Below, in pieces: positions 19,986 through 28,840 of a DNA stretch of 64,000 nt. Under the pieces are notes generated by a model. The model had not been told where the DNA came from, did no database searches, and saw only the letters and a list, made by a program, of their open reading frames with translations. The DNA lies in contig NZ_QVFV01000004.1 of the NCBI RefSeq assembly GCF_004212215.1, forward strand, positions 124,001-188,000. The letters are read 5' to 3'. The stretch's first letter is position 1; each line of letters begins with the position of its first letter. The stretch comes from Leptolyngbya iicbica LK (GTDB lineage: Bacteria; Cyanobacteriota; Cyanobacteriia; Phormidesmidales; Phormidesmidaceae). The translations under genes and the position numbers were made by a program.

Positions 19986-22142
19986 CTAGTCATCCGTTGT
20001 GGGGCTCAAGTGGCGGCGGAAAAAGTCAACCTGGAGTTGCGCCGCGATGCGTTGCAGGCCTGTATCAAAGATGCTGTGTCCGACGCCTTCAAACTCATAG
20101 AGCGTGGCGGAACTGCCGTTGCTCTCAATGATGTCGTGGAAGTTCCGCGCCATGTCAATTTGCAAAAAGTCGGCAGAGCCGTGAAAGAGCATGGTGGCGG
20201 CGGTCACGTTTTCCGCGTTGTACAGCGGTGAAATGCGACGATAGCGCTCCGGTGCTTCCATTGGGGTCAGACCCGTGAGGTATGACAGTAGCGAAGAGTA
20301 GCCCAACTGCCATTCGGTAAAGGCATCGAGCAGTGAGCATTGGGGATTGGCGGCAGCAAATACGTTGGGATATTGCGCGATCGCTTGGGCGGCAAAATAG
20401 CCCCCGTAGGAACAGCCAGAGACCCCTAACTGATCGCGTCGTACCCAGCGATCGCCCACCAGTTGCGCGGCAATATCAACCCCCTCACCAATGTCGACTT
20501 GTCCAAAATTATTGTCTTCAGCTTGCAGTCGATACAGGTCAGCCCCGAACCCTTCGCGCCCCGCCAATGGCACTGACAACACCGAAATCCCAAAGTTCGG
20601 TAGCAGATTGAAAGGCATTTCCACTTCTACCGCAAACTCATTGGCCATGGAAAAGCCGGGTCCCCCCTGCTGCCAAAATACCGTCGGCTCCTCTATGGGT
20701 GGGAACGGTGCCCCCGCTGGCTGCACTAAAAAACCTTCGCGAGGGCCGTTGCGGGTGGCAAAGCTTACCGGATTAACCTGAACTTTGTTGGCCGCTGCTA
20801 CCTCGGCATTGAGCTGAGTAATTTGTCTCGGCGGCGCACTGCCATCCAACGGCATGGTGAAAACTTCTGGCGGTTGGGTGACGGAAGAAAAGGCAAAAAA
20901 CAGGGTGCGACCATCTGATGAGACGGCCCAAGATTCCGGGTCCACACTGCCCGGCGGCAGCGGCAACGTCGCCAGCGACGATGTACCAAGGTCGTAAGTG
21001 AAAAAATGCCGATTGGTGCCAGCAACGCTGCTGAAAAGAACTGTATCGCTGTCGATGAAGTCGCCGGTATTTTCCAAAGGACCCGCCAATGCGGGGTCGG
21101 CAATGGTGGCGAGGGCATTGCCCGCGAGATCGAGTACTTGATAATACGATCGCTGCGGATACAGATAGGACGGAAACTCGCGTCCGGTCAGCTGGCTGGG
21201 CTCTAAATATTTGACGAGGAGGCGATCGCCCGCCGGATTGAGCCGTGCCTCGGCCAGCATATGAGCCGGATCATCGGTCGCTTGCAGATGCAGCAATAAG
21301 GGTTCTGCTGCCGACAGGTCGTAAACCTTGATCTGATTTTCTTGCAAAAATAGGTTGTCTGCGGGCGGGGTACGACCCAGAGCGTCTTGGTTGACCGGAT
21401 CCAGCAGATTGGGACTGTAGGGGGTGCGTTCGTAGAGATCCCACTCTTCCACCGACGAGGTGACAAACACGACGCGATCACCATCCGCTGACCAGGAGGG
21501 GGGCTGAATATCTAAATCGGGCGGAATGCGTGCCACTTCAATGCGGTTGAGCGATCGCAGTGACACTAGATAAATCACGTCTTCTTCCTCCTCATACACC
21601 CGCAGGGCAAAGTGCGAGAAATCGGGAGCCGCCCCTAAAATTTCGCCAGATTCTTCTTCAGTGGGATACACCGTGGTGTGAGACACAATGCCCGTATCGC
21701 GGTTCAGCGACACCAGATCCCACGGGCCAAACACGCCCTCTTGCACAAAGCGAATGGTGCGATTATCGACCCACTGAATTGGCAGAAACGGGCTGAATAC
21801 CTCGTATTCCAGCACGATGGAATCGATCAGTTCACCCGTGTTGAGGTCGAGAAACTTGACTCGCCAGTCGGTCTGGCTGAGGCGATCGAGGGTTGCTACC
21901 ACCAGTGTCGACCGATCTGGACTCACTTCGCTAAGAATCAACGGCAACCGCACCGATTGCAGGGTGTCGAGGGTCGCTTGTTCCGATTCCGAGAGGGTCG
22001 GCAAGTCCACTTCATCAAACCCGACGGGAATGATTTCCGCGATCGCCGCTGGGCCTAACAGTCCTACCGTGGCCAGACTCCCCACTGTCAGTCGTAGTGC
22101 TTGATGAATGGGATGGGTCAAATTCAAACCGAAAAATATCAT
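19986..22142 (-). CDS. Secreted S9-family (prolyl oligopeptidase-like) serine peptidase
   Basis: 718 residues. Hydrophobic signal segment at about 15-35 (VGSLATVGLLGPAAIA), then a beta-propeller region with WSADGDRVVF-type repeats, and a C-terminal alpha/beta hydrolase domain. Predicted catalytic triad: Ser578 (SGCSYGGYF), Asp658 (FHGSADFLQ) and His689 (EGVGHSIFD), in the usual order. The nucleophile elbow reads GCSYGG. It probably trims peptides in the periplasm. Stands alone, convergent with mltA. Confidence 0.85.
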   Translation of the reverse strand: MIFFGLNLTHPIHQALRLTVGSLATVGLLGPAAIAEIIPVGFDEVDLPTLSESEQATLDTLQSVRLPLILSEVSPDRSTLVVATLDRLSQTDWRVKFLDLNTGELIDSIVLEYEVFSPFLPIQWVDNRTIRFVQEGVFGPWDLVSLNRDTGIVSHTTVYPTEEESGEILGAAPDFSHFALRVYEEEEDVIYLVSLRSLNRIEVARIPPDLDIQPPSWSADGDRVVFVTSSVEEWDLYERTPYSPNLLDPVNQDALGRTPPADNLFLQENQIKVYDLSAAEPLLLHLQATDDPAHMLAEARLNPAGDRLLVKYLEPSQLTGREFPSYLYPQRSYYQVLDLAGNALATIADPALAGPLENTGDFIDSDTVLFSSVAGTNRHFFTYDLGTSSLATLPLPPGSVDPESWAVSSDGRTLFFAFSSVTQPPEVFTMPLDGSAPPRQITQLNAEVAAANKVQVNPVSFATRNGPREGFLVQPAGAPFPPIEEPTVFWQQGGPGFSMANEFAVEVEMPFNLLPNFGISVLSVPLAGREGFGADLYRLQAEDNNFGQVDIGEGVDIAAQLVGDRWVRRDQLGVSGCSYGGYFAAQAIAQYPNVFAAANPQCSLLDAFTEWQLGYSSLLSYLTGLTPMEAPERYRRISPLYNAENVTAATMLFHGSADFLQIDMARNFHDIIESNGSSATLYEFEGVGHSIFDTGLQRIAAQLQVDFFRRHLSPTTDD

Positions 22143-22429
22143 GGTGCGATCGCTGCTATGCCACCAACCAACGCCTACTCTAGCAATCAGAGGCCGCGCT
22201 AGCTTGTCTCGTTTTAGCGGATTTCAGCGGCAATAGTCGGATTCCACATATATCTTTTTGCAAGAGAGTTTGTGTTGTAGGCGGTGACTAACATCTGAGG
22301 GGCTGCGTCTGACGAGGGACTGCCCCCGTCGGCTCAGACTAACGCCCTAGCTTAACGATTGAAACGGTTGGGCGATGGTTGCCCTTTTAGGGGTTCTAAT
22401 GGAAATAGCCTGCTTGGAACCTGGGAAAG

Positions 22430-23344
22430 ATGACACCAAATCCGTGGCCCGAACTCAACTTAGACGATTGGCAAGACACCTGCGCCACGCTGCACATGTG
22501 GACGCAGATTGTCGGCAAAATCCGCCTGGTGCAAACTCCGTGGATTAATCATTCCTGGCACGTGCCGCTGTATCTCACCACGCGAGGTCTGACGACGAGC
22601 AACATTCCCTATGGAAATCGTGTGTTTCAGATGGATTTTGATTTCCAGCAGCATCACCTGTGGATTGGCACTGATACTGGGCAAAGTCAGATCATTGAGT
22701 TGCGGCCGCGATCGGTGGCCGATTTTTATCTGGCCGTGATGCAGGCATTGCAAGCACTGGACATGGCGATTCAGATCAATACCTTACCTAATGAAATTCC
22801 TGCCCCGATACCGTTTGAGCAGGACACCACCCACGCTAGCTACGATCCCGATGCGGTGCAGCGGTTTTGGCGCGTGTTGTTGCAGAGCGATCGTGTGTTC
22901 AAAGCATTTCGCTCGCACTTTTGCGGCAAGGTCAGCCCCGTCCATTTCTTTTGGGGTAGCTTCGATTTGGCGGTCACGCGCTTTTCGGGGCGGACAGCGC
23001 CCGAGCATCCGGGAGGGGTGCCCAACCTGCCCGACGATGTTGCCAAAGAAGCGTACAACCAAGAGGTCAGCAGTGCTGGCTTTTGGCCCGGCACCGGACT
23101 CGGCTATCCCGCCTTTTATTCCTATGCTTACCCGACTCCTGACGGGTTCAAAGATGCCCCTGTGCAACCGGATGCCGCCTTTTTTCATGAGGGATTGGGA
23201 GAATTCATTCTGCCTTACGACGCCGTTCGCACCGCTGGAGACCCCGACCAAGCGTTGCTGAGCTTTTTACAAAGCACTTACGATGCTGCTGCCGATTTAG
23301 CCCAGTGGAACAAAGCCGCACTGCGACAAACCTGGTTCAAATAA
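22430..23344 (+). CDS. DUF5996 family protein
   Basis: 304 residues, soluble. The family is recognised by WPELNLDDWQDTCATLHMWT near the N-terminus, VQTPWINHSWHVPLYLTTRG, and the His/Pro-rich FFWGSFDLAVTRFSGR and GFWPGTGLGYPAFYSYAYP in the second half. The function of DUF5996 is unknown to me. Single gene between two intergenic regions. Confidence 0.8.
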   Translation: MTPNPWPELNLDDWQDTCATLHMWTQIVGKIRLVQTPWINHSWHVPLYLTTRGLTTSNIPYGNRVFQMDFDFQQHHLWIGTDTGQSQIIELRPRSVADFYLAVMQALQALDMAIQINTLPNEIPAPIPFEQDTTHASYDPDAVQRFWRVLLQSDRVFKAFRSHFCGKVSPVHFFWGSFDLAVTRFSGRTAPEHPGGVPNLPDDVAKEAYNQEVSSAGFWPGTGLGYPAFYSYAYPTPDGFKDAPVQPDAAFFHEGLGEFILPYDAVRTAGDPDQALLSFLQSTYDAAADLAQWNKAALRQTWFK

Positions 23345-23524
23345 AGGCTTGAGGGGGTGGGGCTAACCCTTTTGCCATCAGGCAAAAAGCCCTCTCAGAG
23401 AATTGACTTGGGGAGACTACGGTACGGTTTATTCGGTGTAAAAACCCCGCTTTTTTCTAGGCGATCCACACCTGCGCGACCGCTTTCAAGCTGACATAAT
23501 CAACTTGAACTAGAGAGGAAACTC

Positions 23525-23827
23525 ATGAAGCGCTTACTACGCAGCCCCCTAATTAACTGGTTTACAAAACTCCTTCGGAATTCAAAATATCGTTGGCTCG
23601 TGATTCTTGGTTCCGTGATTTATCTGGTGAGTCCCCTCGATATCTCACCCGATGTTTTTCCCATTATTGGCTGGGTTGATGATGGTTTGCTAGCCACTAT
23701 TGTCGTGACCGAGCTCTCACAAATTGCTTTGGAACGGAGGCGTAGTTTGCAACGCAAAAATAGTTTAAGAACTGAAGCAACTTCTGTCGAAACTGTCGTT
23801 GACGTTGACGCCGTAACGGTCGCTTAA
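23525..23827 (+). CDS. DUF1232 (YkvA-like) membrane protein
   Basis: 100 residues. The DUF1232 core is VIYLVSPLDISPDVFPIIGW followed by VDDGLLATIVV (about residues 37-67), with one or two short hydrophobic helices and the signature DxxPD-type turn. Family function unknown. GAGAGGAAA lies 5-9 bases before the ATG. The next gene begins ~50 bp later on the same strand and probably shares its mRNA. Confidence 0.8.
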   Translation: MKRLLRSPLINWFTKLLRNSKYRWLVILGSVIYLVSPLDISPDVFPIIGWVDDGLLATIVVTELSQIALERRRSLQRKNSLRTEATSVETVVDVDAVTVA

Positions 23828-23875
23828 ATCAACCCGTTTCTGTTAAGTCATCCATCCTAAATGAGGAAAAAGAAC

Positions 23876-24466
23876 ATGTCTAACACGGTTAAAGAACGAC
23901 TGCAGCCGGAATTCACGAAAGCGAAGCAAGAAAGTCGGCTGCGAGCTGCGCGCATCAGCGATATTCTCAAATCAGCAGCAACGATGACTTTTGACGAAAT
24001 CAAAGGGGGCTCAGTTGAGTTGAACACGCTCACTCGCCGCTCTGTGGCAGAACTGCTGGAAGAGCTGAACGAGGTGCCCGCTGAAAGTGTGAATGAGGTA
24101 CCGATCAACGACAGTGAAACTCAGCTCAGCGCTGAGGTGGCTGACCCGGCTGCACCAAAATCAGCACCGACTTGGAAAGATCTCATCACGATCGCTCTCC
24201 AACTCGTGCGCGATCGCAAAGGGGATTGGTTCCAGCAGTTCAAAGCGTATTTGAACAAAAACGCGGCGCAGTTTGATGGTGACATGACTGAGGATTATGG
24301 CGATCGCTATCTCAAAGTCAAAAACGTTTTCCAGCGGCTCGCTACTTGGTTAAAAAATGCTCAAAGCTCAGCAGCTACTACCGCAGCCGAATCAGAGAGT
24401 CGCCCGGTGACCATTGAAGTGGTGGACGACGACACGACTGCCACCGAGACTCAGCCAGGCCAGTAA
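23876..24466 (+). CDS. Hypothetical soluble protein downstream of DUF1232 gene
   Basis: 196 residues from the ATG at 23876, chosen because GAGG lies 10 bases upstream (an in-frame ATG at 23861 adds five residues). N-terminal half is helical and charged (VKERLQPEFTKAKQESRLR); the C-terminus ends in an acidic Thr-rich tail (VVDDDTTATETQ). No family recognised, no membrane segment. Probably co-transcribed with the DUF1232 gene; the pair ends at the terminator at 24491. Confidence 0.65.
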   Translation: MSNTVKERLQPEFTKAKQESRLRAARISDILKSAATMTFDEIKGGSVELNTLTRRSVAELLEELNEVPAESVNEVPINDSETQLSAEVADPAAPKSAPTWKDLITIALQLVRDRKGDWFQQFKAYLNKNAAQFDGDMTEDYGDRYLKVKNVFQRLATWLKNAQSSAATTAAESESRPVTIEVVDDDTTATETQPGQ

Positions 24467-24490
24467 TAGAACTGCTCACTCGTAATCCAA

Positions 24491-24524
24491 AAGTCCATGA
24501 CCACTCTCCTGGCATGGGCTTTTT
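24491..24524 (+). terminator. Intrinsic terminator
   Basis: 9-bp stem AAGTCCATG/CATGGGCTT (one G-T pair), 13-base loop, followed by TTTTT. It lies 24 bp after the stop of the preceding plus-strand gene. Confidence 0.75.
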
Positions 24525-24645
24525 ATATACTGGGAAAACATAATTCTGTAAGTTCTCAAAATCTATAGTACTGCCAGACATAATAGTTCCTGTTAGTTTA
24601 GTGATGAGAACTTGCCGATACTCCTCTATTTTGCCTAAAGCGCCA

Positions 24646-25512
24646 TTAGATTCCCATATTGGTTCTACAAGCCTCTAAAATTTTTGCGATGATCACTTTT
24701 GTGAAAGCAACAATACTTTTTCCTATATTCCAGGTGATTGGTGATGTCGGGTTAAAAGCAACAATTATGATGGTTGCTGTAAATAAAAAGCTGATCCACA
24801 ACAAGCCTGTATACACGTCGAAGATTGCTTTTAATGAATCAACTCCCAGCAAGAAAGCCCAGAAATATCTTATAGCCTCTAATATAGATAGTAAGAAGAG
24901 TAACATTTGTGTTGTCAAGAAAATCATCCAGACAAAATCAAGATTTTCTTCCTTGGCAAGTAGCAAAAGAATCTTCATGTCTAAGTCTTCAGCCTGAACA
25001 ATGTCGTTTTTCTGACTTATTAATGAACTCTCAATTTCTTTGACGCTCAGATCAACCTGATTGACGTATTGACTGGCAATATCCATAGCCTCACTTAACT
25101 CACTCAAAGACTTGATGTCATATTTTTGCGGTATTGCACTAGCTACTCTCTCTTTAAGCTGCTGAATTTTTCGATAATATCTTTCTTTAAGTTCTTTGAA
25201 TGAAGATTCCATTGATTCGTAATATGCAATGGTTTTCTTGAGTCTTAATATTAAGCGTTCTTCTACAAACTCTAGAGCTTTAATGAAGATTCCTGCTAGA
25301 ATTGTTGAACCTATTAGGTAAAAGAAAACCTTGAGATTTGTGCTTGAATTATCGATGGAGCTTCTAAGTTGTATTTGGACAGCAATATTCACAACGAAGG
25401 CTAATGTAATTAGTGAAGTGTTAGTCATCCAGTTGGAAAACTTTCGTCTTGACTGGTTAGATTGATTGAGAGAATCTTGATTAACGTTCTCTTTATCCAT
25501 GTTTTTAGACAC
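24646..25512 (-). CDS. Hypothetical membrane protein with central coiled coil
   Basis: 288 residues. Two hydrophobic segments in the N-terminal third (about 33-50 and 63-82), a charged helical/coiled-coil middle (LKELKERYYRKIQQLKERVA and following), then two long hydrophobic segments (about 194-213 and 235-258). No family recognised. The gene and its flanks (about 24.5-25.7 kb) are much more AT-rich than the rest, use AT-ending codons and lack HIP1 octamers, which suggests recent acquisition. Confidence 0.65.
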   Translation of the reverse strand: MSKNMDKENVNQDSLNQSNQSRRKFSNWMTNTSLITLAFVVNIAVQIQLRSSIDNSSTNLKVFFYLIGSTILAGIFIKALEFVEERLILRLKKTIAYYESMESSFKELKERYYRKIQQLKERVASAIPQKYDIKSLSELSEAMDIASQYVNQVDLSVKEIESSLISQKNDIVQAEDLDMKILLLLAKEENLDFVWMIFLTTQMLLFLLSILEAIRYFWAFLLGVDSLKAIFDVYTGLLWISFLFTATIIIVAFNPTSPITWNIGKSIVAFTKVIIAKILEACRTNMGI

Positions 25513-25711
25513 TGTTAATAAATTGAGTAAGAATCCGATTGAGGAGTTAGAATTCCTACGGTTTTGCAGAAATTAGTAGACTTATATGGTAGGGATGTAA
25601 AGATATATTCTCTGTGGACATTTTTTCAAGGCAGCTTGACATACCTTCTGGACTGAGAGTAATCCTACCTAAGCTTTATTTAAGCAAACGTTCAAAAAAC
25701 TCACTATGAGA

Positions 25712-26923
25712 TTAAGCGTTGATGGTGCCGTCAGGCATGATGGTGCCGCGCAAAATGGTGCCTGTTAGTTTGACCATCACGCGATCGCCCACCGCCACCT
25801 TGGCCCCGCTCAGGTCAGCGCCACTGAGGTCAGCGCCACTGAGGTCAGCGCCGATCAGATTGGCTCCCCGCAGGTTGGCATGACTCAGGTTGGCCTGCAG
25901 CAAATTGGCGCGAAACAGGTTGGCATTACTCAGGTCAGCGCGGTTGAAATTGACGCCGTGCAGAAAAGCATCTTGCAGATCTGCCCCACTGAGGTCAGCG
26001 CTGCTCAGGTTGCGACCCGAAAAGTCTTTTTCCTTCAGATTGGCCCCCCGCAGGTTAGAGCCGCTGAGGTCGGGTTGTTGCCGAGATCGCTGACTAGCGC
26101 TACTGCTGCTATTACTAGAGCGTGACTCGGAGGCTGGTGGTCGATAACTGTAATTCGTGCTGGCCGTAGACGGCGGGCGATAACTCGAAGCTGGGGGGCG
26201 ATCGCTATTCACCGTATAGCTCGGCCCGCTTTCGCGCTGGCTTGATGCCGCATTGCCAGAGCCACTGGGGCGCGGTGTGGTGTAGTTATTCCAACCATCA
26301 TTCGCATTCGAATAGGCCGCACTATTGCCATTGGGATAACGGCGGTTGTAGCTCGACGCACCGCTATTACTCTGGCTGCTACCGTTCGAGCTCGTCCCAT
26401 GGTTGGGGGCAGCAGTAGATGCCCCTTCTTCGCCCGTTGTGTTCGTTGGGCCGTTGTGAGGCTCAGCACTGCGCTGGTCTGGACGCCGATAGGCTCCGTA
26501 GCTGCCATAACCCGTTTGGGCATAGCGCGCTTGATACGTCCGATAGGGATTTTGATAGGTCTGCTGCGACGATGATGACTCTGCCGTGCGCCCATAGCTG
26601 GGGCGTTGGCGATAGCCATAGGTGTTGGCCGTGCGCCCATAGGGGCGAGTGCGCGAGCGATAGCCATTGCTGGCAGTCGTGTTGGCGGTATGGCTGCTGC
26701 TGGCGGCAGTGGTGCCGACCCGCGCATGGGTCCGCAGATAATCGCGGGCCTGATTCAGCTGTTTAATCTTTTCCTGGGCTTTCTCAATCAGCCGCAAATT
26801 TTCTTTGGGCAGGCGATCAGGATGCCAGATAAACACGAGATCTTTGTAAGCCTGATTGACTTCTTCCATCGAAGCCCCAGGCTCTAAATCTAAGATCCGA
26901 TAGGCGGTGTCTAGCTCTTGCAT
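25712..26923 (-). CDS. J-domain protein with low-complexity middle and pentapeptide-repeat tail
   Basis: 403 residues. Residues 1-68 form a J-domain with HPD at 34-36 (VFIWHPDRLPK), the part that stimulates DnaK ATPase. Residues ~70-280 are low-complexity (Ser, Tyr, Asn, Arg, Pro; recurring YRPP, SYGRTA), probably disordered. Residues ~284-373 are pentapeptide repeats of the A(D/N)LxG type, followed by a short beta-rich tail (VAVGDRVMVKLTGTILRG). The fusion would deliver Hsp70 to a partner bound by the tail; inferred. Cyanobacteria carry several such DnaJ/pentapeptide fusions. Confidence 0.85.
   Translation of the reverse strand: MQELDTAYRILDLEPGASMEEVNQAYKDLVFIWHPDRLPKENLRLIEKAQEKIKQLNQARDYLRTHARVGTTAASSSHTANTTASNGYRSRTRPYGRTANTYGYRQRPSYGRTAESSSSQQTYQNPYRTYQARYAQTGYGSYGAYRRPDQRSAEPHNGPTNTTGEEGASTAAPNHGTSSNGSSQSNSGASSYNRRYPNGNSAAYSNANDGWNNYTTPRPSGSGNAASSQRESGPSYTVNSDRPPASSYRPPSTASTNYSYRPPASESRSSNSSSSASQRSRQQPDLSGSNLRGANLKEKDFSGRNLSSADLSGADLQDAFLHGVNFNRADLSNANLFRANLLQANLSHANLRGANLIGADLSGADLSGADLSGAKVAVGDRVMVKLTGTILRGTIMPDGTINA
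25805..26074 (-). repeat. 15-nt periodic repeats encoding pentapeptides (J-domain gene)
   Basis: DNA with a 15-base period, for example three successive near-identical copies of AGGTCAGCGCCACTG at 25812-25850. It encodes the A(D/N)LxG repeats. Nearly perfect neighbouring copies indicate recent expansion by slippage or unequal exchange. Confidence 0.7.
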
Positions 26924-27215
26924 TAAGCTGCGCCAATGATGTGCATAGTACGGCTAACACAAGGGTGAACTCGCCGCTTTGAAAAGTCAGTTTCTCTATT
27001 TTAATGGGAAGGTGAATGACCGGATAGTGGGACTGGCTTCAGACTAAGCGTAGAACCCTAAATCTGGGGGGTTTTGCGGATTCGCTTAAGCATTTGTCAA
27101 ACAACTTATTAATGGCCGGGGGCGATCGCGCCCTGAGCCCGCCACAATTCTTCCCAACTGGGGGGCAACTGCATCCTAAGATACCAAGAGAACAGATTCA
27201 CAGCGGGAGGGGAAG

Positions 27216-28151
27216 ATGCGCATTTTAGTTATGGGGGGCACCCGGTTTATTGGGGTGTACCTGACCCAGTTACTTGTGCAGCAAGGCCACGACGTGGTTT
27301 TGTTTAATCGGGGCAATAAGCCCGCTCCTGTGGAATCGGTGCAGACGATTCAGGGCGATCGCAAAGATATTGCCCAACTCAAAGCGGCGCTAGCGGGCGA
27401 AAAATTTGACGCCATTTTTGACAACAATGGTCGCGAACTCAGTGATACCCAACCCCTAGTGGAACTGTTTGGCGATACGGTGCAGCATTTTGTGTATGTC
27501 AGCTCTGCTGGGGTGTACCAGAAATCTGATGAAATGCCCCATGTGGAAGGGGATGCCGTCGATCCCAACAGTCGCCACAAAGGCAAATTTGCCACCGAAG
27601 ATTATTTGGTCGCGCAGAAAGTCCCGTTCACCTCAGTGCGTCCGGTCTATATCTATGGCCCGCAAAACTATAACGATGTGGAAGCCTGGTTTTTCGATCG
27701 CCTCGTGCGCGATCGCCCGCTCCCGATCCCTGGCAGTGGCATGGCGCTCACGCAAATGGGGCACGTTGCAGATTTGGCAGCGGCGATGGCGGCTGTGTTG
27801 GGTAATCAGAAAGCAATCGGCCAGATTTACAACATCTCTGGCGAAAAAGCTGTGAGTTTTGATGGACTGGCGCGGGCCTGTGCGATCGCGGTAGGCAAAG
27901 ATCCTGCCAGCCTTCAACTCGTCCATTACGACCCGAAAGCCTTTGACTTCGGCAAGAAAAAAGCCTTCCCGATGCGAGTGCAGCACTTTTTTACCGACAT
28001 TCACAAAGCCAAAACTGAACTCGGCTGGTCACCCCAGTTTGACCTTATTGGTGGCCTCAAAGACTCGTTTACTAACGACTTCGTGGCATCGGGCCGGGCT
28101 CAAGCCGCTGCTGATTTTTCCCTAGATGAGCAGATTCTCGCGGCTAGTTAA
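27216..28151 (+). CDS. NAD-dependent epimerase-like protein, CSP41 homologue
   Basis: 311 residues. Short-chain dehydrogenase/epimerase fold: ILVMGGTRFIGVYLTQLL (GxxxxxG NAD site) at the N-terminus and YVSSAGVYQKSDEMPHVEGD in the substrate region. The spacing and C-terminus (FPMRVQHFFTDIHKAKTELGW) match the chloroplast stem-loop-binding protein CSP41 group, which binds or cuts RNA in plastids and is widespread in cyanobacteria. The catalytic YxxxK of true epimerases is not evident here. GGGAGGGG lies about 4-11 bases before the ATG. Confidence 0.82.
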   Translation: MRILVMGGTRFIGVYLTQLLVQQGHDVVLFNRGNKPAPVESVQTIQGDRKDIAQLKAALAGEKFDAIFDNNGRELSDTQPLVELFGDTVQHFVYVSSAGVYQKSDEMPHVEGDAVDPNSRHKGKFATEDYLVAQKVPFTSVRPVYIYGPQNYNDVEAWFFDRLVRDRPLPIPGSGMALTQMGHVADLAAAMAAVLGNQKAIGQIYNISGEKAVSFDGLARACAIAVGKDPASLQLVHYDPKAFDFGKKKAFPMRVQHFFTDIHKAKTELGWSPQFDLIGGLKDSFTNDFVASGRAQAAADFSLDEQILAAS

Positions 28152-28210
28152 CCATGCGTCGGCGCAAGGTGGGGCAGCGATCGCCCCTCCTAGTTACATC
28201 CAAAAATCAC

Positions 28211-28243
28211 CAAGCGGCGCTTAATCTTGTTAAGCGCCGCTTG
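28211..28243. terminator. Bidirectional terminator
   Basis: Perfect 14-bp stem CAAGCGGCGCTTAA/TTAAGCGCCGCTTG with a 5-base loop, between the convergent CSP41-like and DUF4278 genes. On the minus strand it is followed by GTGATTTTTGG; on the plus strand by GCAGAAAAA, so termination is probably stronger for the minus-strand gene. Confidence 0.75.
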
Positions 28244-28315
28244 GCAGAAAAATCATTGAGTCGTAGCACTCAGTGCCACTCTTAGCGGTTGACCAAAATC
28301 ATAACCAGACTGACT

Positions 28316-28501
28316 CTACAGTTCGTGAGAGTACTTGGCACCACGATAGGTGAGCTCAACCTTGCCATGCTCTTCGTGAGGAACAGCAAAGCGCTTGCGA
28401 GTCAAACGCGCACCGCGATAAGTGCCGATTTCTTCGACGGCTTGCTCATGCAAAGGAGACAGATGAGCTTCGTAGTTATGGCCGCGATAAGACAATTTCA
28501 T
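28316..28501 (-). CDS. DUF4278 small protein (YRG repeats)
   Basis: 61 residues. Opens MKLSYRGHNYE, the hallmark of DUF4278, and repeats the YRG pattern twice (TYRGARL, TYRGAKY). GGAG lies 10 bases before the ATG. Small cytosolic protein of unknown function, common in cyanobacteria in many copies. The terminator at 28211 lies just downstream. Confidence 0.85.
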   Translation of the reverse strand: MKLSYRGHNYEAHLSPLHEQAVEEIGTYRGARLTRKRFAVPHEEHGKVELTYRGAKYSHEL

Positions 28502-28840
28502 AGGACTAGCTCCGAATGAGGTGATTTGAAAGAAAGTTTAGTGTAGAAACTGTATTCATTGATACAGTTCTTGTTTTTATTATATGGGGTCGAAGTGGGT
28601 TTCGCCGGACTGATGCAATTATTTACGTCTAAACATTTACATTCTGCGATCGCCATCAGCCCTCAGGCCCACTCGGTTTGGGCCTGTTAACTGTCGATAG
28701 TGCAAAATTAGGCGCACAAAGCGTCATGGTTTGGGGGAAACCCTGATAACCCCGCAGTCGCCGTTGATCATTGCGGCAGCCCGCCAAAAGACCTGTTTAT
28801 ACTGAAAAACGGTTTTACGCCAAGAAAAAGAGGGGGAACT
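28502..28840. other. Divergent intergenic region with hairpin
   Basis: 339 bp between DUF4278 (-) and the photolyase gene (+). It contains a perfect 8-bp hairpin CAGGCCCA/TGGGCCTG at 28664-28686 with a 7-base loop, without a T-run, and TATACT at 28798-28803 that could be the photolyase -10. Otherwise nothing was seen. Confidence 0.35.

Noticed and set aside
25880-26125. Plus-strand frames opposite the J-domain/pentapeptide gene
   Set aside because: Same cause: repeat-driven open shadow frames.
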